Shown: positions 26,712 through 36,902 of the stretch, piece by piece | Numbering within the stretch: the stretch's first letter is position 1 | How the letters are laid out: every line of letters begins with the position of its first letter | Source: Burkholderia sp. Bp8963 | GTDB taxonomy: Bacteria > Pseudomonadota > Gammaproteobacteria > Burkholderiales > Burkholderiaceae | Assembly: GCF_003854275.1 (NCBI RefSeq) | Contig: NZ_QTQP01000019.1 | Span: 62,001 to 126,000 of the forward strand | DNA length: 64,000 nt | Direction: 5' to 3' | Notes under the pieces: model-generated | Seen by the model: only the letters and a program-made list of their open reading frames with translations | What the model was told of the DNA's origin: nothing | The model's database searches: none | Made by a program: the position numbers and the translations under genes

Positions 26712-28925
26712 TCACTCTGAAACACTTTCGTACCCGTAGTAACCGGAGTAGTAACTGCCGTAACCAAATCGGTGCCGCGGCACGTCAGTCAACAGCGCCC
26801 CCTTCAGCGCCACGCCACCACCGCGCAGGCGGTTCGAGCATTCGATGAGTTCCGCGCGCGGGTGCTGACCATGCCGTACCACGAGCAGCGTGGCGCCAGC
26901 ATACCGACCGATAACCGTCGAGTCGGTCACCGCAAGGACCGGCGGGGTATCGACGATGACTAGGTCGTAGCGTCGCGATACTTCATCAAGGAGCGCCTTG
27001 AACCGGTCACTCATCAGCAACTCCGCCGGATTCGGCGGCAACGATCCCTTCGGGAGCAGGTCCACGCCTGTCACGACGTCACGCTGGAGCGCTTCGTCGA
27101 GATTGAAGCCCGTGATGACGTCCGAAAGTCCCGGCTGCTTTGACACTCCGAGATATGAGTGAACGTTGCCGCGCCGCATGTCCGCATCGATCAGCAGCAC
27201 ACGCGTACCGCCGCTGGCGAGCACGGCCGACAGGTTCACCGAAACGAACGACTTGCCGACGTCTGGACGGGGGCCGGTAATCACGATCACGTTGTTTGAA
27301 GCGTCGAGCAACGCAAACTGCAGCGCCGTGCGCAGGCTGCGGATTCCTTCGATAGCCAGGTCTTCTGACTCGAGCGACGCCAACACGTGCGGACCGGGTC
27401 GACCACGATCCATCGCCTGCTGCAGGTTGATCTGGGCCTGACTGTGCGGAATCGTTGCGTAGACCGGCAGGTCGATGACCTTTTCGATTTCGTCGCTGTG
27501 CTTCAAGCCGCCGAACAGCGCGTGCTTTGCGAACGCCGTCACCGTGCCGAGGATGAGCCCGAGAAATGCGGCCAGCGCGATGACGAGAGGTCGCTTTGGC
27601 TTCACCGGGTCGTCGGCCACCACTGCAAAGTCGACGACGCGAACGTTACCGACCTGACCTGCCTTGACAATACGCAGTTGCTGCGCACTGTCCAGCAAGT
27701 TCGTGTAGAGCTCCGTGTTTACGCGCACGTCGCGCAACAATCGCAATGCCGATTGCTCGGTGTCGGGCAGCGTCAGCACGCGCTTGTTCAGCAGATCCTG
27801 CTGCGTGTTAAGGGCTGCGATCTGGGCCGTCAACGCTGCGAGCGCCGGGTGCTCACCCGTGAAGCGTTGCGCCATTTCAACACGTTGCTGCTCCAGATCG
27901 ACGAGCTTGGTTTTGCCCTCGACGATTTGCTGCAGCAACAGGCGGCTCTCTTCGGTCAGATCGACGGTGCCCTTCTGGTTGCGGAACGCGTTGTACCGGT
28001 CCTCGGATTGATCGAGCTGCTTGCGCAATTGCGGCAACTGCTGATCGAGGAATGCCAGTGTGTGCTCCGCCTCGGCAGACTTCCGGTCGATGTTCTGTTG
28101 CACATACGCGGATGCGAGCGTGTTGAGGATCTCGGCGGTCCGCGCACTATCGGCACCATCTAGCGAAACGCCGATCACGCCGGATTGCTTAGTTTTCTCG
28201 CCAATGACGAGATCGTCCTGCAGTCGCTTAATCGTCGCCTGCGTCGATGCGCGACTGAGCACGAATTCTGTATTCGGGCGGGCACGTAGGCGCGCCACCA
28301 TCAGCTCCACCGGGCCGTACTGATCCATACCGCGGGCGATCTGGCCGACCGTTCCCTTCAGGACGACATCCCCCTCCGGGTCGACCAGTTCATAACTGCT
28401 TCCGTCGCGGGCGACCAGCTCGAAATTCGCATCGTAGCGTTCCTTCGGCACCTCGAACCGCGTGACTGCGATCTTCTCGCCGCCCCATGCGAAGCGCGTC
28501 ATCCCGAACCACGGCGAAGCGAGTTCCTTGCTTCCGGCCAGGCGCGCCAGCATGGCGCCAACCGCAGGGAAATAGCGTGGCTGCGCCGATATGTCGAGGT
28601 GCAGCGCGTCGACCGTGTGACCAACCACGAGGCGCGAACGAATCAATTCGATCTCTGCGTCGGCGGTCTGCTTCGTATCGAAGATCGATGCGAGCTCGCC
28701 TAGCGCATTCTGGGCCGAGTTAGCGCTATCTTCGACCTGTATCATCACGTCCGCACGATAGGCCGGCCTCGCAACGAACGCGTAGACAGTCCCAAGCAGA
28801 AGCACGAACGCTGCAATAGCGGCAATAAGTTTCCAGCTCTCGGCGACGACGGCGACATAGTCGGACAGGTGAATCTCGTCACCATCCTGCATATCGATGA
28901 TTCGGGATTTGTTTACGGATTCCAT
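26712..28925 (-). CDS. wzc: Bacterial tyrosine kinase / chain-length determinant (Wzc)
   Basis: This 737-residue inner-membrane BY-kinase co-polymerase controls EPS chain length and export. It has an N-terminal transmembrane helix (LIAAIAAFVLLLGTVYAFVA), a large coiled-coil periplasmic domain (about 60-440) and a second helix (PLVIALAAFLGLILGTVTAF). The kinase domain follows, with Walker A GPRPDVGKS, A' VLLIDADMR and B LVIVDTPP. The C-terminus is a Tyr cluster (FGYGSYYSGYYGYESVSE), the autophosphorylation site. It sits with Wzb and Wza, its usual partners, and corresponds to BceF of the cepacian system. Confidence 0.95.
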   Translation of the reverse strand: MESVNKSRIIDMQDGDEIHLSDYVAVVAESWKLIAAIAAFVLLLGTVYAFVARPAYRADVMIQVEDSANSAQNALGELASIFDTKQTADAEIELIRSRLVVGHTVDALHLDISAQPRYFPAVGAMLARLAGSKELASPWFGMTRFAWGGEKIAVTRFEVPKERYDANFELVARDGSSYELVDPEGDVVLKGTVGQIARGMDQYGPVELMVARLRARPNTEFVLSRASTQATIKRLQDDLVIGEKTKQSGVIGVSLDGADSARTAEILNTLASAYVQQNIDRKSAEAEHTLAFLDQQLPQLRKQLDQSEDRYNAFRNQKGTVDLTEESRLLLQQIVEGKTKLVDLEQQRVEMAQRFTGEHPALAALTAQIAALNTQQDLLNKRVLTLPDTEQSALRLLRDVRVNTELYTNLLDSAQQLRIVKAGQVGNVRVVDFAVVADDPVKPKRPLVIALAAFLGLILGTVTAFAKHALFGGLKHSDEIEKVIDLPVYATIPHSQAQINLQQAMDRGRPGPHVLASLESEDLAIEGIRSLRTALQFALLDASNNVIVITGPRPDVGKSFVSVNLSAVLASGGTRVLLIDADMRRGNVHSYLGVSKQPGLSDVITGFNLDEALQRDVVTGVDLLPKGSLPPNPAELLMSDRFKALLDEVSRRYDLVIVDTPPVLAVTDSTVIGRYAGATLLVVRHGQHPRAELIECSNRLRGGGVALKGALLTDVPRHRFGYGSYYSGYYGYESVSE

Positions 28926-28927
28926 AG

Positions 28928-29368
28928 TTAATTCTTGATCCGATTCATTTTGTGGACCCAGCGTTCCATACTCTGGTCGATTTGATTCAGAGCCAATTCA
29001 AATACCGACCGCCCTCGCCGGTAGGGATCGATGACATCGATTTTTTCGAACTCACCAATACGGAACACCCGGCCTTTCGAAAACGGGTAGCCGGCTTCGA
29101 TTCTCTTGCGCTGGCTCTGCGTCATCGTAAGAATGAGGTCCGCTGAACGCATGTACTGCAGGTTCAAGTCGACAGCAATGTGCTCTCCAAGGTCAATGCC
29201 GCGTTCGGCCATCAGTTCGATTGCCAGTGGGTCCGCGCCCCGCCCGGCGAGCGCCGCACATCCCGCGGATCTCACGCGCGTCAACGGCAACGCTTTTGCA
29301 AGCAGCGCTTGCGCCATCGGGCTCCGGCAGATGTTCCCTTCACACACGACGAGAATGTTGTCGATCAT
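28928..29368 (-). CDS. wzb: Low-molecular-weight protein-tyrosine phosphatase (Wzb)
   Basis: This 146-residue cytoplasmic phosphatase removes phosphate from the Wzc Tyr cluster. The P-loop is CEGNICRS (catalytic Cys9, Arg15) and the general-acid Asp lies in IDPYRRG. It overlaps the stop of the upstream wza gene by 4 nt and precedes wzc by 2 bp, so the three export genes form one translational unit. It corresponds to BceD in the cepacian cluster. Confidence 0.95.
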   Translation of the reverse strand: MIDNILVVCEGNICRSPMAQALLAKALPLTRVRSAGCAALAGRGADPLAIELMAERGIDLGEHIAVDLNLQYMRSADLILTMTQSQRKRIEAGYPFSKGRVFRIGEFEKIDVIDPYRRGRSVFELALNQIDQSMERWVHKMNRIKN

Positions 29369-30537
29369 TTTGCCAACACTGCGCCGGTCAGCCCTGCGTT
29401 GATCGCAGGCAGCAGCAGGCTCAGCACGCGGCTGACGCGCACCAGCCCATTGCCGTCGACATATACGACATCCTTTGGCTGCAGCTCGAACTGGTTCGCT
29501 AGCACCATCGACACTGGCGAGCGGGCGTTGAGATGGAATACCTGGGGTTTCGCCTCAGTTGCGCCGCGAATCACATACATCTGGGCAGCATCCGCGCTAG
29601 CGCTGTTCACGCTGCCTGCCTGCGAAAGCGCGTCGCTCAGCGTGAGCCGCCCGTTTCTCAGCGGCAACGCGGTGATCGGCTTGTTGACTTCGCCCATGAC
29701 GAAAGCGCCGTTGTCCTCACGCGAGACGATGCGCAGCAGGTCGCCGTTCCTCAGCAATATTTCCGAAGGATTTACATTTCGCCCGAGCATTTGCGTGAGG
29801 TCCAGCCTATACGACGTCCCGTTCCGCACTACGACCATCCGACTCTGGTCAGCTGTTGGGTTGAATCCGCCTGCGCGGTTGATCGCCTCGTTCAAAGTCA
29901 TCGGTACGTCGTTGATCGGCACGACGCCGGGGGTGTGCACTTCCCCGTCCACGTAAACTTGCTTCGCACGGAACGAAGACACACGCACCGAGACCTGCGG
30001 CTTCACGAACACACGCTGCAACGCGGCCTGGACAGCACGCTGGGCCTGGTCGATGCGCATTCCAGCCACATGAACGTTGCCGGCATACGGCACCTGCACG
30101 TTGCCGTTGTCATCGATGACGAAACCCTGAACAGGGTCGTAGGGTCGCGAGTTCGTTGTTTGTTGCGTGCCCTGCGCCGCGGCAAGCTCCGGGTGGTCCC
30201 AGACAGTAATCTGCAGCACGTCGCCGACGCCGAGCGTGTACGGCTGCGGCTTTCCGATCAGCGCGCTAAACTGGGTTTCGTCAGCCTTCCGCCCTTCCTC
30301 GCGGATCTGCTGAATCAACGCCATGTTGATGTCAGTGATTGGAATCTGGAGTTCCTGCTGAGGAGTCTGCTCATCGCGGCTCGTCACCGGCAACGTTGCA
30401 GGTGTCGACATGCGCATGCCCGGTGCAACGCCACACGCTGACAGCAGCGTACTCATCGTTGCCCCAAGCACGATCCGGGCGCCATGACGGCGAACTGCCG
30501 CCGTCACGCTCTCGCGCCGTTCCAAAAGACACGTCAT
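29365..30537 (-). CDS. wza: Outer-membrane polysaccharide export lipoprotein (Wza)
   Basis: This 390-residue protein has a lipobox (STLLSAC, lipidated Cys36), then the poly_export domain ([20 protein letters not shown]) and SLBB repeats ([37 protein letters not shown]). It forms the outer-membrane exit channel for the EPS. ATG 30537 with GGGGA upstream is preferred over an in-frame TTG one codon earlier. It overlaps wzb by 4 nt. The counterpart in cepacian synthesis is BceE. Confidence 0.94.
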   Translation of the reverse strand: MTCLLERRESVTAAVRRHGARIVLGATMSTLLSACGVAPGMRMSTPATLPVTSRDEQTPQQELQIPITDINMALIQQIREEGRKADETQFSALIGKPQPYTLGVGDVLQITVWDHPELAAAQGTQQTTNSRPYDPVQGFVIDDNGNVQVPYAGNVHVAGMRIDQAQRAVQAALQRVFVKPQVSVRVSSFRAKQVYVDGEVHTPGVVPINDVPMTLNEAINRAGGFNPTADQSRMVVVRNGTSYRLDLTQMLGRNVNPSEILLRNGDLLRIVSREDNGAFVMGEVNKPITALPLRNGRLTLSDALSQAGSVNSASADAAQMYVIRGATEAKPQVFHLNARSPVSMVLANQFELQPKDVVYVDGNGLVRVSRVLSLLLPAINAGLTGAVLAK

Positions 30538-30593
30538 CAAATTTTCCCCGGTTTATGTTTAGTGATGCGAAAACTCACGGCTTCGAAGACCAA

Positions 30594-31973
30594 TCAATAA
30601 GCGTTCGTATTCACAAACCCCTTCGCCACCGTCGCCAGCACGATCCGCATATCCAGCGCAAACGACCAGTTCCGCAGGTAATAAAGGTCGTACTCAACCC
30701 GCTTCTGCATCTTCTCGAGGCGGTCGGTCTCACCACGATACCCGTTCACCTGCGCCCACCCGGTAATGCCCGGCTTTATCCGATACCGATGGATGTATCC
30801 ATCGACGACCTTCTGATACAGCCGATCATGCTCGATCGCATGCGGCCGCGGCCCGACAACCGACATCTCGCCGCGCAGTACATTCAGAAACTGCGGCAGC
30901 TCATCGAGACTCGTCCGCCTGAGGAAGCGCCCGACGCGGGTAATTCGGGAATCGGTCTTCGTCGCCTGCGTCACCACCCCGGCTTCCTCGACGTGCACTC
31001 GCATCGTCCGGAACTTGAGGATCTTGAACTCGCGCCCGTCCGCGCCCTTGCGGAACTGCTTGAAGAACACGGGCCCGCGCGACGACAGCTTCACCGCGAT
31101 CGCGATCATCACCATCAACGGCATCAGCGACAGCAGCGCCATCGCGGCGAATAGCCGATCGAAGATTTCCTTCTGAAGCATCGCGTGGCGCGGCAGCGGC
31201 GACGCAACGAGGTTGATTGCCGGCGCGCCCACCAGATCGATCATCGCGCCATCGAACAACGCGACGCTGCGCACATCCGGAATGAAGCGGATATTCACGA
31301 GCTCATCGCCGAATTCATTGACGAAGCGCAGGATCGTCGCCTCCTCCGACAACGGCAGCGCCAGCCAGATCTCCTGCACGCCGCTGTCGCGTACATGCTT
31401 GGCAAACTTGTCGAAATTGGTGAACGTCGGCACTCCGGGATGCGCGGTCTCCACGACCGGACGCAGATCAAAGATCGCGTTTGCTCGGAATCCGCTTGCC
31501 GGGGAGTCATCCAGCTTCCGCACTACGTGATGGCAATGCTGTCCATAGCCGACCACCGCGACGCTGCGCAGGTTGAGGCCGGCTTGACGCACGCCCCTCA
31601 GCGCCAGATGCGTGGCGATGCGTGATGCAATCAGCGCGCCGCCCGTGATCGCGGTCCAGTACACGAACCACAACCGCGAGATCACATCCGCGCGATGCAG
31701 CGAGAACATCAGGATGATTCCGCACGCCTGCACGATGAGCCATGCGAGCGAGATGGTTCCGATTAGCCGCAACATCGAACGGCCGCGCCACGATTCGTAC
31801 ACGCCGAATGCCGGAAACAGCACGAGCGAAAACGCAATGCTGAACGTAATGACGGCGCTGTCGAAATGATTGTCGGCCACCGACAGGAAACGAAACTGCG
31901 AAGCCACGAGCGAACCCGCGACGATCAGCACGACATCGAGCAGACGTGCCAGCAACCCTTGTAGCCCGAGCAT
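30594..31973 (-). CDS. Undecaprenyl-phosphate sugar phosphotransferase (WcaJ/BceB type)
   Basis: This 459-residue priming enzyme puts the first sugar-1-phosphate, most likely glucose from UDP-glucose, onto undecaprenyl phosphate. It has four or five N-terminal transmembrane helices, a middle cytoplasmic CoA-binding-like region (VAVVGYGQHCHHVVRKLDD) and a C-terminal bacterial sugar-transferase domain. That domain has FFKQFRKGADGREFKILKFR, then RTSLDELPQFLNVLRGEMSV and VGPRPHAIEHD. It lies between manC and wza in the same orientation. Confidence 0.94.
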   Translation of the reverse strand: MLGLQGLLARLLDVVLIVAGSLVASQFRFLSVADNHFDSAVITFSIAFSLVLFPAFGVYESWRGRSMLRLIGTISLAWLIVQACGIILMFSLHRADVISRLWFVYWTAITGGALIASRIATHLALRGVRQAGLNLRSVAVVGYGQHCHHVVRKLDDSPASGFRANAIFDLRPVVETAHPGVPTFTNFDKFAKHVRDSGVQEIWLALPLSEEATILRFVNEFGDELVNIRFIPDVRSVALFDGAMIDLVGAPAINLVASPLPRHAMLQKEIFDRLFAAMALLSLMPLMVMIAIAVKLSSRGPVFFKQFRKGADGREFKILKFRTMRVHVEEAGVVTQATKTDSRITRVGRFLRRTSLDELPQFLNVLRGEMSVVGPRPHAIEHDRLYQKVVDGYIHRYRIKPGITGWAQVNGYRGETDRLEKMQKRVEYDLYYLRNWSFALDMRIVLATVAKGFVNTNAY

Positions 31974-32019
31974 TTTTCAATCCTCCGTCTTGATCCGAGT
32001 CACGCAATTCACCGACGCT

Positions 32020-33537
32020 TCACCGACGCCCGTAGGTGTCATCGAAACGAACGATGTCGTCTTCGCCGAGATACGATCCCGATTGCACTTCAATGATTTC
32101 GAGCGGCAACTTGCCAGGGTTCTCGAGCCGGTGCGTAATGCCCAGCGGGATGAACGTCGACTGGTTCTCGCTGAGCATGAATTGCTCGTCGCCACGCGTC
32201 ACGAGCGCGGTGCCGCTCACGACGATCCAATGCTCGGCACGATGGTGATGCAACTGCAGCGACAGGCGTCCGCCCGGTTGCACGACGATGCGCTTGACCT
32301 GGAACCGATCGCCTTGATCGATCGAGTCGTAGTAGCCCCACGGGCGTCGCACCTTCCTGTGCGAATCCGCTTCCGGCGCCTGCTGCGCACGTATGCGGCT
32401 GACGAGCCCCTTCACGTCCTGCACGCGCGACCGGTCCGCCACCAGCACTGCGTCGTCGGTTTCGACGACGACCACGTTGGTCACACCAACACACGCGACG
32501 AGACGCCCTTCCGAATGCGCGAAGCTCGACGTGGCGCCCTCGAACACCACCTTGCCGCGGCCGACGTTGCCGTCCGTATCCTTGTCGAGCGCTTCCCACA
32601 CGGCGTCCCACGAGCCCAGATCAGACCAACCCGCGTCGAGCGGCACGACCACGCCTTCGGCCAGGCCCGCCTGGGAAGCGAGACGCTCCATCACTGCGTA
32701 GTCGATCGAATCCGACGGTGACTGCTGGAACGCATCGCTGTGAGGCCGGAAGAACGGACCATCGTCGGCGCCGTGCTGGTACGCCGCGACGCACGCGGCG
32801 TGCATGTCGGGGCGCAGCGCACGCAACGTGTCGAGCCAGACGCTCGCGCGCACGACAAAGATGCCGCTGTTCCACCAGTACAAGCCGGATTCGAGATATT
32901 GCTCAGCCAGCTCGGCAGCCGGTTTCTCGACGAATCGTTCGATGCGGTACGCGTCCGAGCCGAGCTCGTCGCCGAGGCGGATGTAGCCGAAGCCGGTGTC
33001 GGCTCGCGTCGGCGGCACGCCGAGCGTCGCGATCGCACCCCGCCTCGCATGTTCGATCGCAAGCACGAGCGCGCGATGAAATGCAGCGGTATCGGCAATC
33101 GCGTGGTCGGCAGGCATAGCGACGACAATTGCATCTTCGCCATCGGCGAACGCAGCCGCCGCAGCAAGTGTCAGCGCCGGTGCCGTGTCCCGGCGAGCCG
33201 GTTCGACGACGATGCGCGCGTCGATCCGGCTCGCACGCAGCTGCTCTGCCGTCACGAATCGATGCTCGTCGCCGCAGACGACGATCGGCGCCGCCAACGT
33301 GCTCGTATCGGACGAAAACCCTTTCATGCGCTGGACAGTCGCTTGCAGCAACGAATCGGTCCCGAGCACGCCAATCAGCTGCTTCGGATATTGCTCGCGC
33401 GACATCGGCCACAAGCGCGAGCCCGATCCGCCCGCGAGTACGACGGGGGCGACACGAACGCGCGCATTGACGGCGGCACCGGCAACCGGTGCGGCCGAAT
33501 CAATGTCACCCTTCGCTGCTTCGATGGACTCCGACAT
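32020..33537 (-). CDS. manC: Mannose-1-phosphate guanylyltransferase / mannose-6-phosphate isomerase
   Basis: This bifunctional 505-residue enzyme supplies GDP-mannose for direct use and for fucose synthesis. The N-terminal nucleotidyltransferase has VVLAGGSGSRLWPMSREQYP followed by KQLIGVLG, and FVEKPA. The C-terminal type II isomerase cupin starts RPWGYYDSIDQGDRFQVKRI and has the metal-binding LQLHHHRAEHWIVVSG. ATG 33537 is chosen because AGGAG lies 7 nt upstream; the longer GTG frame begins inside that site. It is probably the first gene of the EPS train and corresponds to BceA. Confidence 0.95.
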   Translation of the reverse strand: MSESIEAAKGDIDSAAPVAGAAVNARVRVAPVVLAGGSGSRLWPMSREQYPKQLIGVLGTDSLLQATVQRMKGFSSDTSTLAAPIVVCGDEHRFVTAEQLRASRIDARIVVEPARRDTAPALTLAAAAAFADGEDAIVVAMPADHAIADTAAFHRALVLAIEHARRGAIATLGVPPTRADTGFGYIRLGDELGSDAYRIERFVEKPAAELAEQYLESGLYWWNSGIFVVRASVWLDTLRALRPDMHAACVAAYQHGADDGPFFRPHSDAFQQSPSDSIDYAVMERLASQAGLAEGVVVPLDAGWSDLGSWDAVWEALDKDTDGNVGRGKVVFEGATSSFAHSEGRLVACVGVTNVVVVETDDAVLVADRSRVQDVKGLVSRIRAQQAPEADSHRKVRRPWGYYDSIDQGDRFQVKRIVVQPGGRLSLQLHHHRAEHWIVVSGTALVTRGDEQFMLSENQSTFIPLGITHRLENPGKLPLEIIEVQSGSYLGEDDIVRFDDTYGRR

Positions 33538-33619
33538 GATCTGCACTCCTATTCGCTAAATCAACGATTCAAACGTTTTGCCGAGGTAATGCGAGCCCAT
33601 CTTTCCGCCGAAACCCGTC

Positions 33620-34630
33620 CTACGACTCTTCCTCTTCCGTCGCGTGTGCTCGCGCACGCATCCGGTATTCGGACGGTGTCGCGTTCATGCGCTTGCGGAA
33701 AATCTTCGCAAGTCGATCACCGTTGCCCCACCCACATCGCCGCGCAATCGTGCCGATCGGCAGATCGGTTCCGGTCAGCAACTGCATCGTCCGCACCAGC
33801 CTGACCTCCCGAAGGAACTCGGACGGCGTCGTGCCGATTTCCTGCTTGAAGCAACGCAAAAAATTCCGTTCGCTCATCGCCGCGACACGCACTGCGTCGC
33901 TTACCGATATCGCTCTTTCACAGTTCTGCTGCAACCAGCGTGCCGTCGCCCGAGCCCGTTCCGCAGCCGTCGTCCTGCGCGTATCGGGCAGGTGCTCGAT
34001 CGGCTCGGCTTCGCCATTCAATGCCAGGCGTGCTGCAATCCCGCGCGCCGCTTCGCTGCCGAGGTCACGCTCAACGAGCGCCAGCGCTGCCCTTGCCGGC
34101 GCCACTCTGTCATCCGCGCCAGGCGTCGCATCGATCGCGCCGCCCACGCTCCGCTTTGCCCGCGCCGCGTCGAGCAGCATCCTGCCCTCGCCGATTGTCT
34201 GGACGATGCCGGTTTGCGGCACGACGGTCCGCAACCAGTCGATCACCCGCGTGTCGCGCGCCGCGCGCCGCGCACCTTCTCCTCCGGCAACGAACAATGC
34301 ATCGAATGCCCGCGCCGAACCTGCATCGCACGCATACGTCCAGACACTGATCGCCAACGACCATGCAACACTGCCACCTTCCGACGAATAGAAGCGAACG
34401 TCGTACAGCGGTCGACCATTCGAGCGTGGCGCGTAGATCTCGTTGGCCATCTCGAACACTTCAGTTACTACGCCTGCTGCTAGCAGCGAGAATCCGTCGA
34501 ACACGACAACACCAATGTCCCGAGTCTCGCGCCGCCCTTTCTTTCCCGCACCGGCTACTACTCCGTCTTCCGAATAGTCGAGACTTGTTTGCCCCATAGA
34601 GTGCTCTCGGACGTTGAACCGTATCGCCAT
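33620..34630 (-). CDS. AraC-family regulator with DJ-1/PfpI-like domain (copy 1)
   Basis: The 336-residue regulator has an N-terminal class-I glutamine-amidotransferase-like fold (IGVVVFDGFSLLAAGVVTEV). A C-terminal AraC double helix-turn-helix follows (ISVSDAVRVAAMSERNFLRC, FKQEIGTTPSEFLREVRLVR, then RRCGWGNGDRLAKIFRKRM). The Gly-rich region LFVAGGEGAR replaces the catalytic Cys loop, so it is a ligand-sensing rather than enzymatic domain. It lies 82 bp upstream of manC in the same direction, so it could be co-transcribed with or regulate the EPS genes (inference). Two relatives are at 36.9 and 42.8 kb. Confidence 0.88.
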   Translation of the reverse strand: MAIRFNVREHSMGQTSLDYSEDGVVAGAGKKGRRETRDIGVVVFDGFSLLAAGVVTEVFEMANEIYAPRSNGRPLYDVRFYSSEGGSVAWSLAISVWTYACDAGSARAFDALFVAGGEGARRAARDTRVIDWLRTVVPQTGIVQTIGEGRMLLDAARAKRSVGGAIDATPGADDRVAPARAALALVERDLGSEAARGIAARLALNGEAEPIEHLPDTRRTTAAERARATARWLQQNCERAISVSDAVRVAAMSERNFLRCFKQEIGTTPSEFLREVRLVRTMQLLTGTDLPIGTIARRCGWGNGDRLAKIFRKRMNATPSEYRMRARAHATEEEES

Positions 34631-35179
34631 CTCGCGTTGGTGAAGGACATTGCTGTCCCGTTGCGTCGCATCATACCGAGACCGCCGAATGGCGAAATAT
34701 GGCTGGCCGATTCGAACAGAAAGTCGTCCGATTAGTCTGCGGGATTTCCCGGACCGACCATACGCGACGCTTTCGCTCTCGCTCCATTCGATCGGACGAC
34801 CAACGAAGCCGGCATAGAGGCGCGAGCAGTCGCATTGAACGTGGCCGACATACGTTGGTAATGGCGCCAGATGCCGCAGCGCTTTGATCCGCGCGCCACC
34901 GCTTGCTCATTTGCAAAGAATGCGAAGCGCGATGAGCGCACATGTCGGGCGCCTCGTTGGCGACTCGACTGGCCACGCGTTCGTTCGGGAAGATGGCCGG
35001 TTCGGCCAGATGTCTTGCACGCGTACGGCTAGCGTCGATCCGCCAAATGTCCGGTCGGCGAATGGTGCAAACGATGCGGCGCAGCAAATCGATGCGGTCG
35101 GTTGTCTGAGGATTCAGGGTTCGCGCGAGCCATGCGCGCCGGCCGGCCACGTCCCACGCTCATACTGCGTTGCGATCGC
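34631..35179. other. Gap upstream of AraC copy 1
   Basis: No convincing coding frame was found; the several 60-160-codon frames look like antisense shadows. The stretch should contain the promoter of the AraC gene and the end of the small membrane protein transcript. No terminator was seen. Confidence 0.35.
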
Positions 35180-35437
35180 TTACGACAGCACTGCGCTCGC
35201 GATGAACGAGGCGATTCCCACCGGCAACGCCAGAATCGCGAGCAGCGCCATGCGCTTCAACGTCCGCGCACGTGCCGTCTCCTTCGTGCCGCGCGCGCGA
35301 TGCGACTGGAGCTCAAGCAGCAGTAGCCCCTGGTTATGGCGTGCGCCCGCCCAGAGGCCAGAGGCGACGCTGGTGATCGCATAAACGGCGATCCATACGA
35401 AACAGATCCTCGAGAGAATCAGAAGTGCGGTGTTCAT
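35180..35437 (-). CDS. Small two-helix membrane protein
   Basis: The 85-residue protein has two hydrophobic segments (LLILSRICFVWIAVYAITSV and MALLAILALPVGIASFIASA) joined by a basic, Arg-rich cytoplasmic loop (ELQSHRARGTKETARARTLK). ATG 35437 is chosen since the upstream frame is unlike protein. No family or function is recognised. It is alone between a regulator gene and a long gap. Confidence 0.6.
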   Translation of the reverse strand: MNTALLILSRICFVWIAVYAITSVASGLWAGARHNQGLLLLELQSHRARGTKETARARTLKRMALLAILALPVGIASFIASAVLS

Positions 35438-36290
35438 GTCGGTCGTGCTCCGCGTTGTCAGAAACACAGGCCACAACGAGCGGCGGCCAGATCAATCCCG
35501 CTAGCGTACATTGCATCGCAGCATGGTGGACATGACAACATTTCCGCTGAATCCGACAAGTAAATTACCGATTGATTCCTGTCAGTGTTCAAACGGATTA
35601 TCGGTATCGCCACATATCACGTCGGCGCGATCACGCGCGGACGATTGCAGATAACGGACCGTCCATACGACGGACGCGCTTCACGACTGGATGGAGGTGC
35701 GATGTGACCGGCTTCGGATCGCCGGCTTGACGGAATGAACAGGCATTGCCCGACAGGCATATGCTCTGCAGTCCTTCTTGACTGCGTTGCCGACCGAAAC
35801 CGAACGGAACGCGATGCAACGAGCCGAGCATCGAAACCAGCTACGCGGCTTCGTTCATGCTCGACCCGGACGGAATAAAAAGGCCTGCGCGCAAGGTTGC
35901 GCGCAGGCAAAGTTCCGAGGAGGTTCCGGGGATGATTCTTCTCCTCGAAAGGCCAGTTGAGAGCTTAGCGTCGCTGAATTCGCCGTGCGCACACATGGCG
36001 GACGCAACCACGATCATGGCCGATTGGAAATGCTTCCTTTCAGGAACGAATGCAAAACGTGCGACGCATCGGCACACGCACCTCACATCTGCTTCCCGCA
36101 ATTGGCGGAATGCTTCGATGTTTTGGCTGACTAACTTCGTGACGGTACGCCATGATGGAACGCATATGTGCAGCGGCATGTGGCGTGACGTCAATCGAAG
36201 CATGGACGTCACGCATTCGGGCCACGTCATGCTCCGATCGCCGCTCGCCAGCACGCATTCGCTGAACCGTCCGGAGCCGATCGACCGACC
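35438..36290. other. Gap with terminator-like hairpin
   Basis: Apart from the strong hairpin at 35877-35908 no feature is clear. Long frames on both strands (such as - 35841-36728) have unnatural composition and overlap the GDP-mannose hydrolase gene. A small RNA or leader transcript on the - strand ending at the hairpin is possible. Confidence 0.35.
35877..35908 (-). terminator. Rho-independent terminator (- strand)
   Basis: A 12-bp perfect stem, GCCTGCGCGCAA (35883-35894) with TTGCGCGCAGGC (35897-35908), is preceded on the + strand by AAAAA (35877-35881). Read on the - strand this gives a stem followed by CTTTTTATT. No - strand gene is evident immediately upstream of it. Confidence 0.75.
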
Positions 36291-36764
36291 ATGCTGCCAC
36301 TCGACACCTTCCTGCGCGTTATCGACGCGACGCCGCTCATCGCGATCGATCTGATCGTCCGGAACGACGAAGGTAGCTATCTGCTCGGTCACCGCGTGAA
36401 TCGTCCTGCGCAGGGCTTCTGGTTCGTGCCCGGCGGACGCATCCGCAAGAATGAACGCCTCGACGACGCGTTTCGCCGCATCGCGCGCGACGAGCTCGGG
36501 CGAAGCGATCTCGCGCGGACCGACGCGGAACTCATCGGCGTGTACGAACACCTGTACGACGACAATTTCGGCGGCGAGCCGGGCGTGTCGACGCATTACG
36601 TGGTGCTGGGATACAAGCTGCGCGAAAAGGTCGATCTCGCGGCGCTGCCGAATGCGCAGCACACCGCCTATCGATGGGCAGCCGTCGACGAGATCGTCGT
36701 CGACCACTCCGTTCATCCGAACACGCAAGCGTATTTCAGCGCGGCATCATCATCAGAAGACTGA
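36291..36764 (+). CDS. wcaH: GDP-mannose mannosyl hydrolase (Nudix family)
   Basis: This 157-residue enzyme hydrolyses GDP-mannose (or GDP-glucose/fucose) to GDP and sugar, and can tune nucleotide-sugar pools. It shows the modified Nudix box of this subfamily: GGRIRKNERLDDAFRRIARDELG, with the last Glu pair replaced by Glu-Leu, as in WcaH/Gmm. The start PLDTFLRVIDATPLIAIDLI and the later LYDDNFGGEPGVSTHYVVLG also match. It is found in colanic acid clusters, which fits the EPS genes here, though it is separated from them by an AraC gene and two gaps. Confidence 0.93.
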   Translation: MLPLDTFLRVIDATPLIAIDLIVRNDEGSYLLGHRVNRPAQGFWFVPGGRIRKNERLDDAFRRIARDELGRSDLARTDAELIGVYEHLYDDNFGGEPGVSTHYVVLGYKLREKVDLAALPNAQHTAYRWAAVDEIVVDHSVHPNTQAYFSAASSSED

Positions 36765-36902
36765 TAGTTGCTCAAGCAACCGCCGAATAACAGGAGGAGA
36801 CACATGCCGGCGCCCGGCACACTGCGCACACGGACCGTCAGGCCACGGATCGATCGATCCGGGTCGGGCATCGCACCGCGCGTGCCCGACCCCGCGATTC
36901 CG

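Noticed and set aside
35841-36728. 295-codon - strand frame
   Set aside because: It runs over the GDP-mannose hydrolase gene on the opposite strand and has unnatural composition.
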